47,760 nucleotides of DNA from a virus, in the IMG/VR virus record IMGVR_UViG_3300006925_003412, positions 1 to 47,760 of that record; one strand, 5' to 3'. The notes under the pieces are model-generated. The model was given only the letters and a program-made list of their open reading frames with translations, ran no database searches and was not told the origin of the DNA. Numbering within the stretch: position 1 is the stretch's first letter; each line of letters starts with the position of its first letter. Made by a program: the position numbers and the translations under genes. Positions 47,575 through 47,760 of this stretch are shown here, piece after piece.

Positions 47575-47760
47575 AGACTTATTCAATTCAACAAAAACAA
47601 TTAAATCTTCTAGTCTGGAAGATATGGCTAACGAGGTAGAATCTCAAGAGTATATTGAGTCCTTCAATAAGGATAAGATAAGATTCATGCCTAACGTTGA
47701 CTATAGTGATCCAAAGAACTTTGCCTTCTTTGGCTCGGCAGAAAGATATTATGATGATGG
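47564..47760 (+). CDS. 5' end of next tail/baseplate gene (partial)
   Basis: The ATG at 47564 overlaps the end of the preceding gene by 11 nt; the frame is open to the window edge (65 codons). The product starts MKLKDLFNSTKTIKSSSLED and contains NFAFFGSAERYYDDG. I recall this 'F.FGSAE.YY' block in large marine phage tail proteins near gp6. The rest is beyond the window. Confidence 0.75.
   Translation, partial: MKLKDLFNSTKTIKSSSLEDMANEVESQEYIESFNKDKIRFMPNVDYSDPKNFAFFGSAERYYDD

Overview
The window looks like a piece of a large, AT-rich, T4-like myovirus genome of the marine or environmental kind. The main evidence is a T4-style baseplate block (hub/spike with a peptidase domain, gp25-like and gp6-like wedge proteins), a gp55-like late sigma factor, PhoH, UvdE, a single tRNA and many small conserved phage ORFs. 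All convincing genes lie on the + strand and are tightly packed, often with 1-4 nt start/stop overlaps. No rRNA, CRISPR array, insertion sequence or integrase was seen, and no gene-free stretch exceeds 300 bases.

Layout. (1) 1-14.9 kb is a run of probable late or virion-associated genes: large proteins of unknown function, a trypsin-like protease, a Nudix hydrolase, a VOC protein, a zinc metalloprotease with an EF-hand tail, an alpha/beta hydrolase and a two-domain nucleotidyltransferase. Many start with a short amphipathic helix ending in E/EE and carry hydrophobic-x-E followed by A/S/G. That pattern resembles T4 capsid-targeting and prohead-protease sites. (2) 14.9-19.4 kb holds early/middle-type genes: a Cys-rich miniprotein, uvsE, a 54-residue ORF, two tandem acidic lipoproteins, a eukaryotic-type phosphomannomutase, tRNA-Arg(UCU) and a cytidylyltransferase. 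Two strong rho-independent terminators lie here. (3) 19.5-21.4 kb has two Lys/Cys-rich probable virion proteins and a cupin-like protein. (4) 21.4-25 kb has PIN-PhoH, a zincin and a Cas4/RecB-like nuclease. (5) 25-32.4 kb is an eight-gene sugar operon in which every junction is a 4-nt overlap. (6) 32.4-34.2 kb has small proteins and the sigma factor. (7) 34.2-47.8 kb is the baseplate/tail block, including a 2142-residue protein.

How the parts work together. A bipartite promoter-like element, TGAATAA then 9-10 nt then TCAAACGTATA, occurs six times on the + strand between 15.5 and 32.4 kb, in front of early/middle-type genes and the tRNA. A seventh copy lies on the - strand at 13917-13944, pointing back into the late gene cluster. 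The phage-encoded sigma factor probably serves a different late promoter; ACTATTTA(T) upstream of several structural genes is a weak candidate. The sugar genes suggest conversion of mannose-6-phosphate through GDP-mannose to GDP-4-keto-6-deoxymannose, with three glycosyltransferases to use it.

The functional names come from motifs read directly in the translations. No database search was possible, so family assignments for the small conserved proteins rest on recall.
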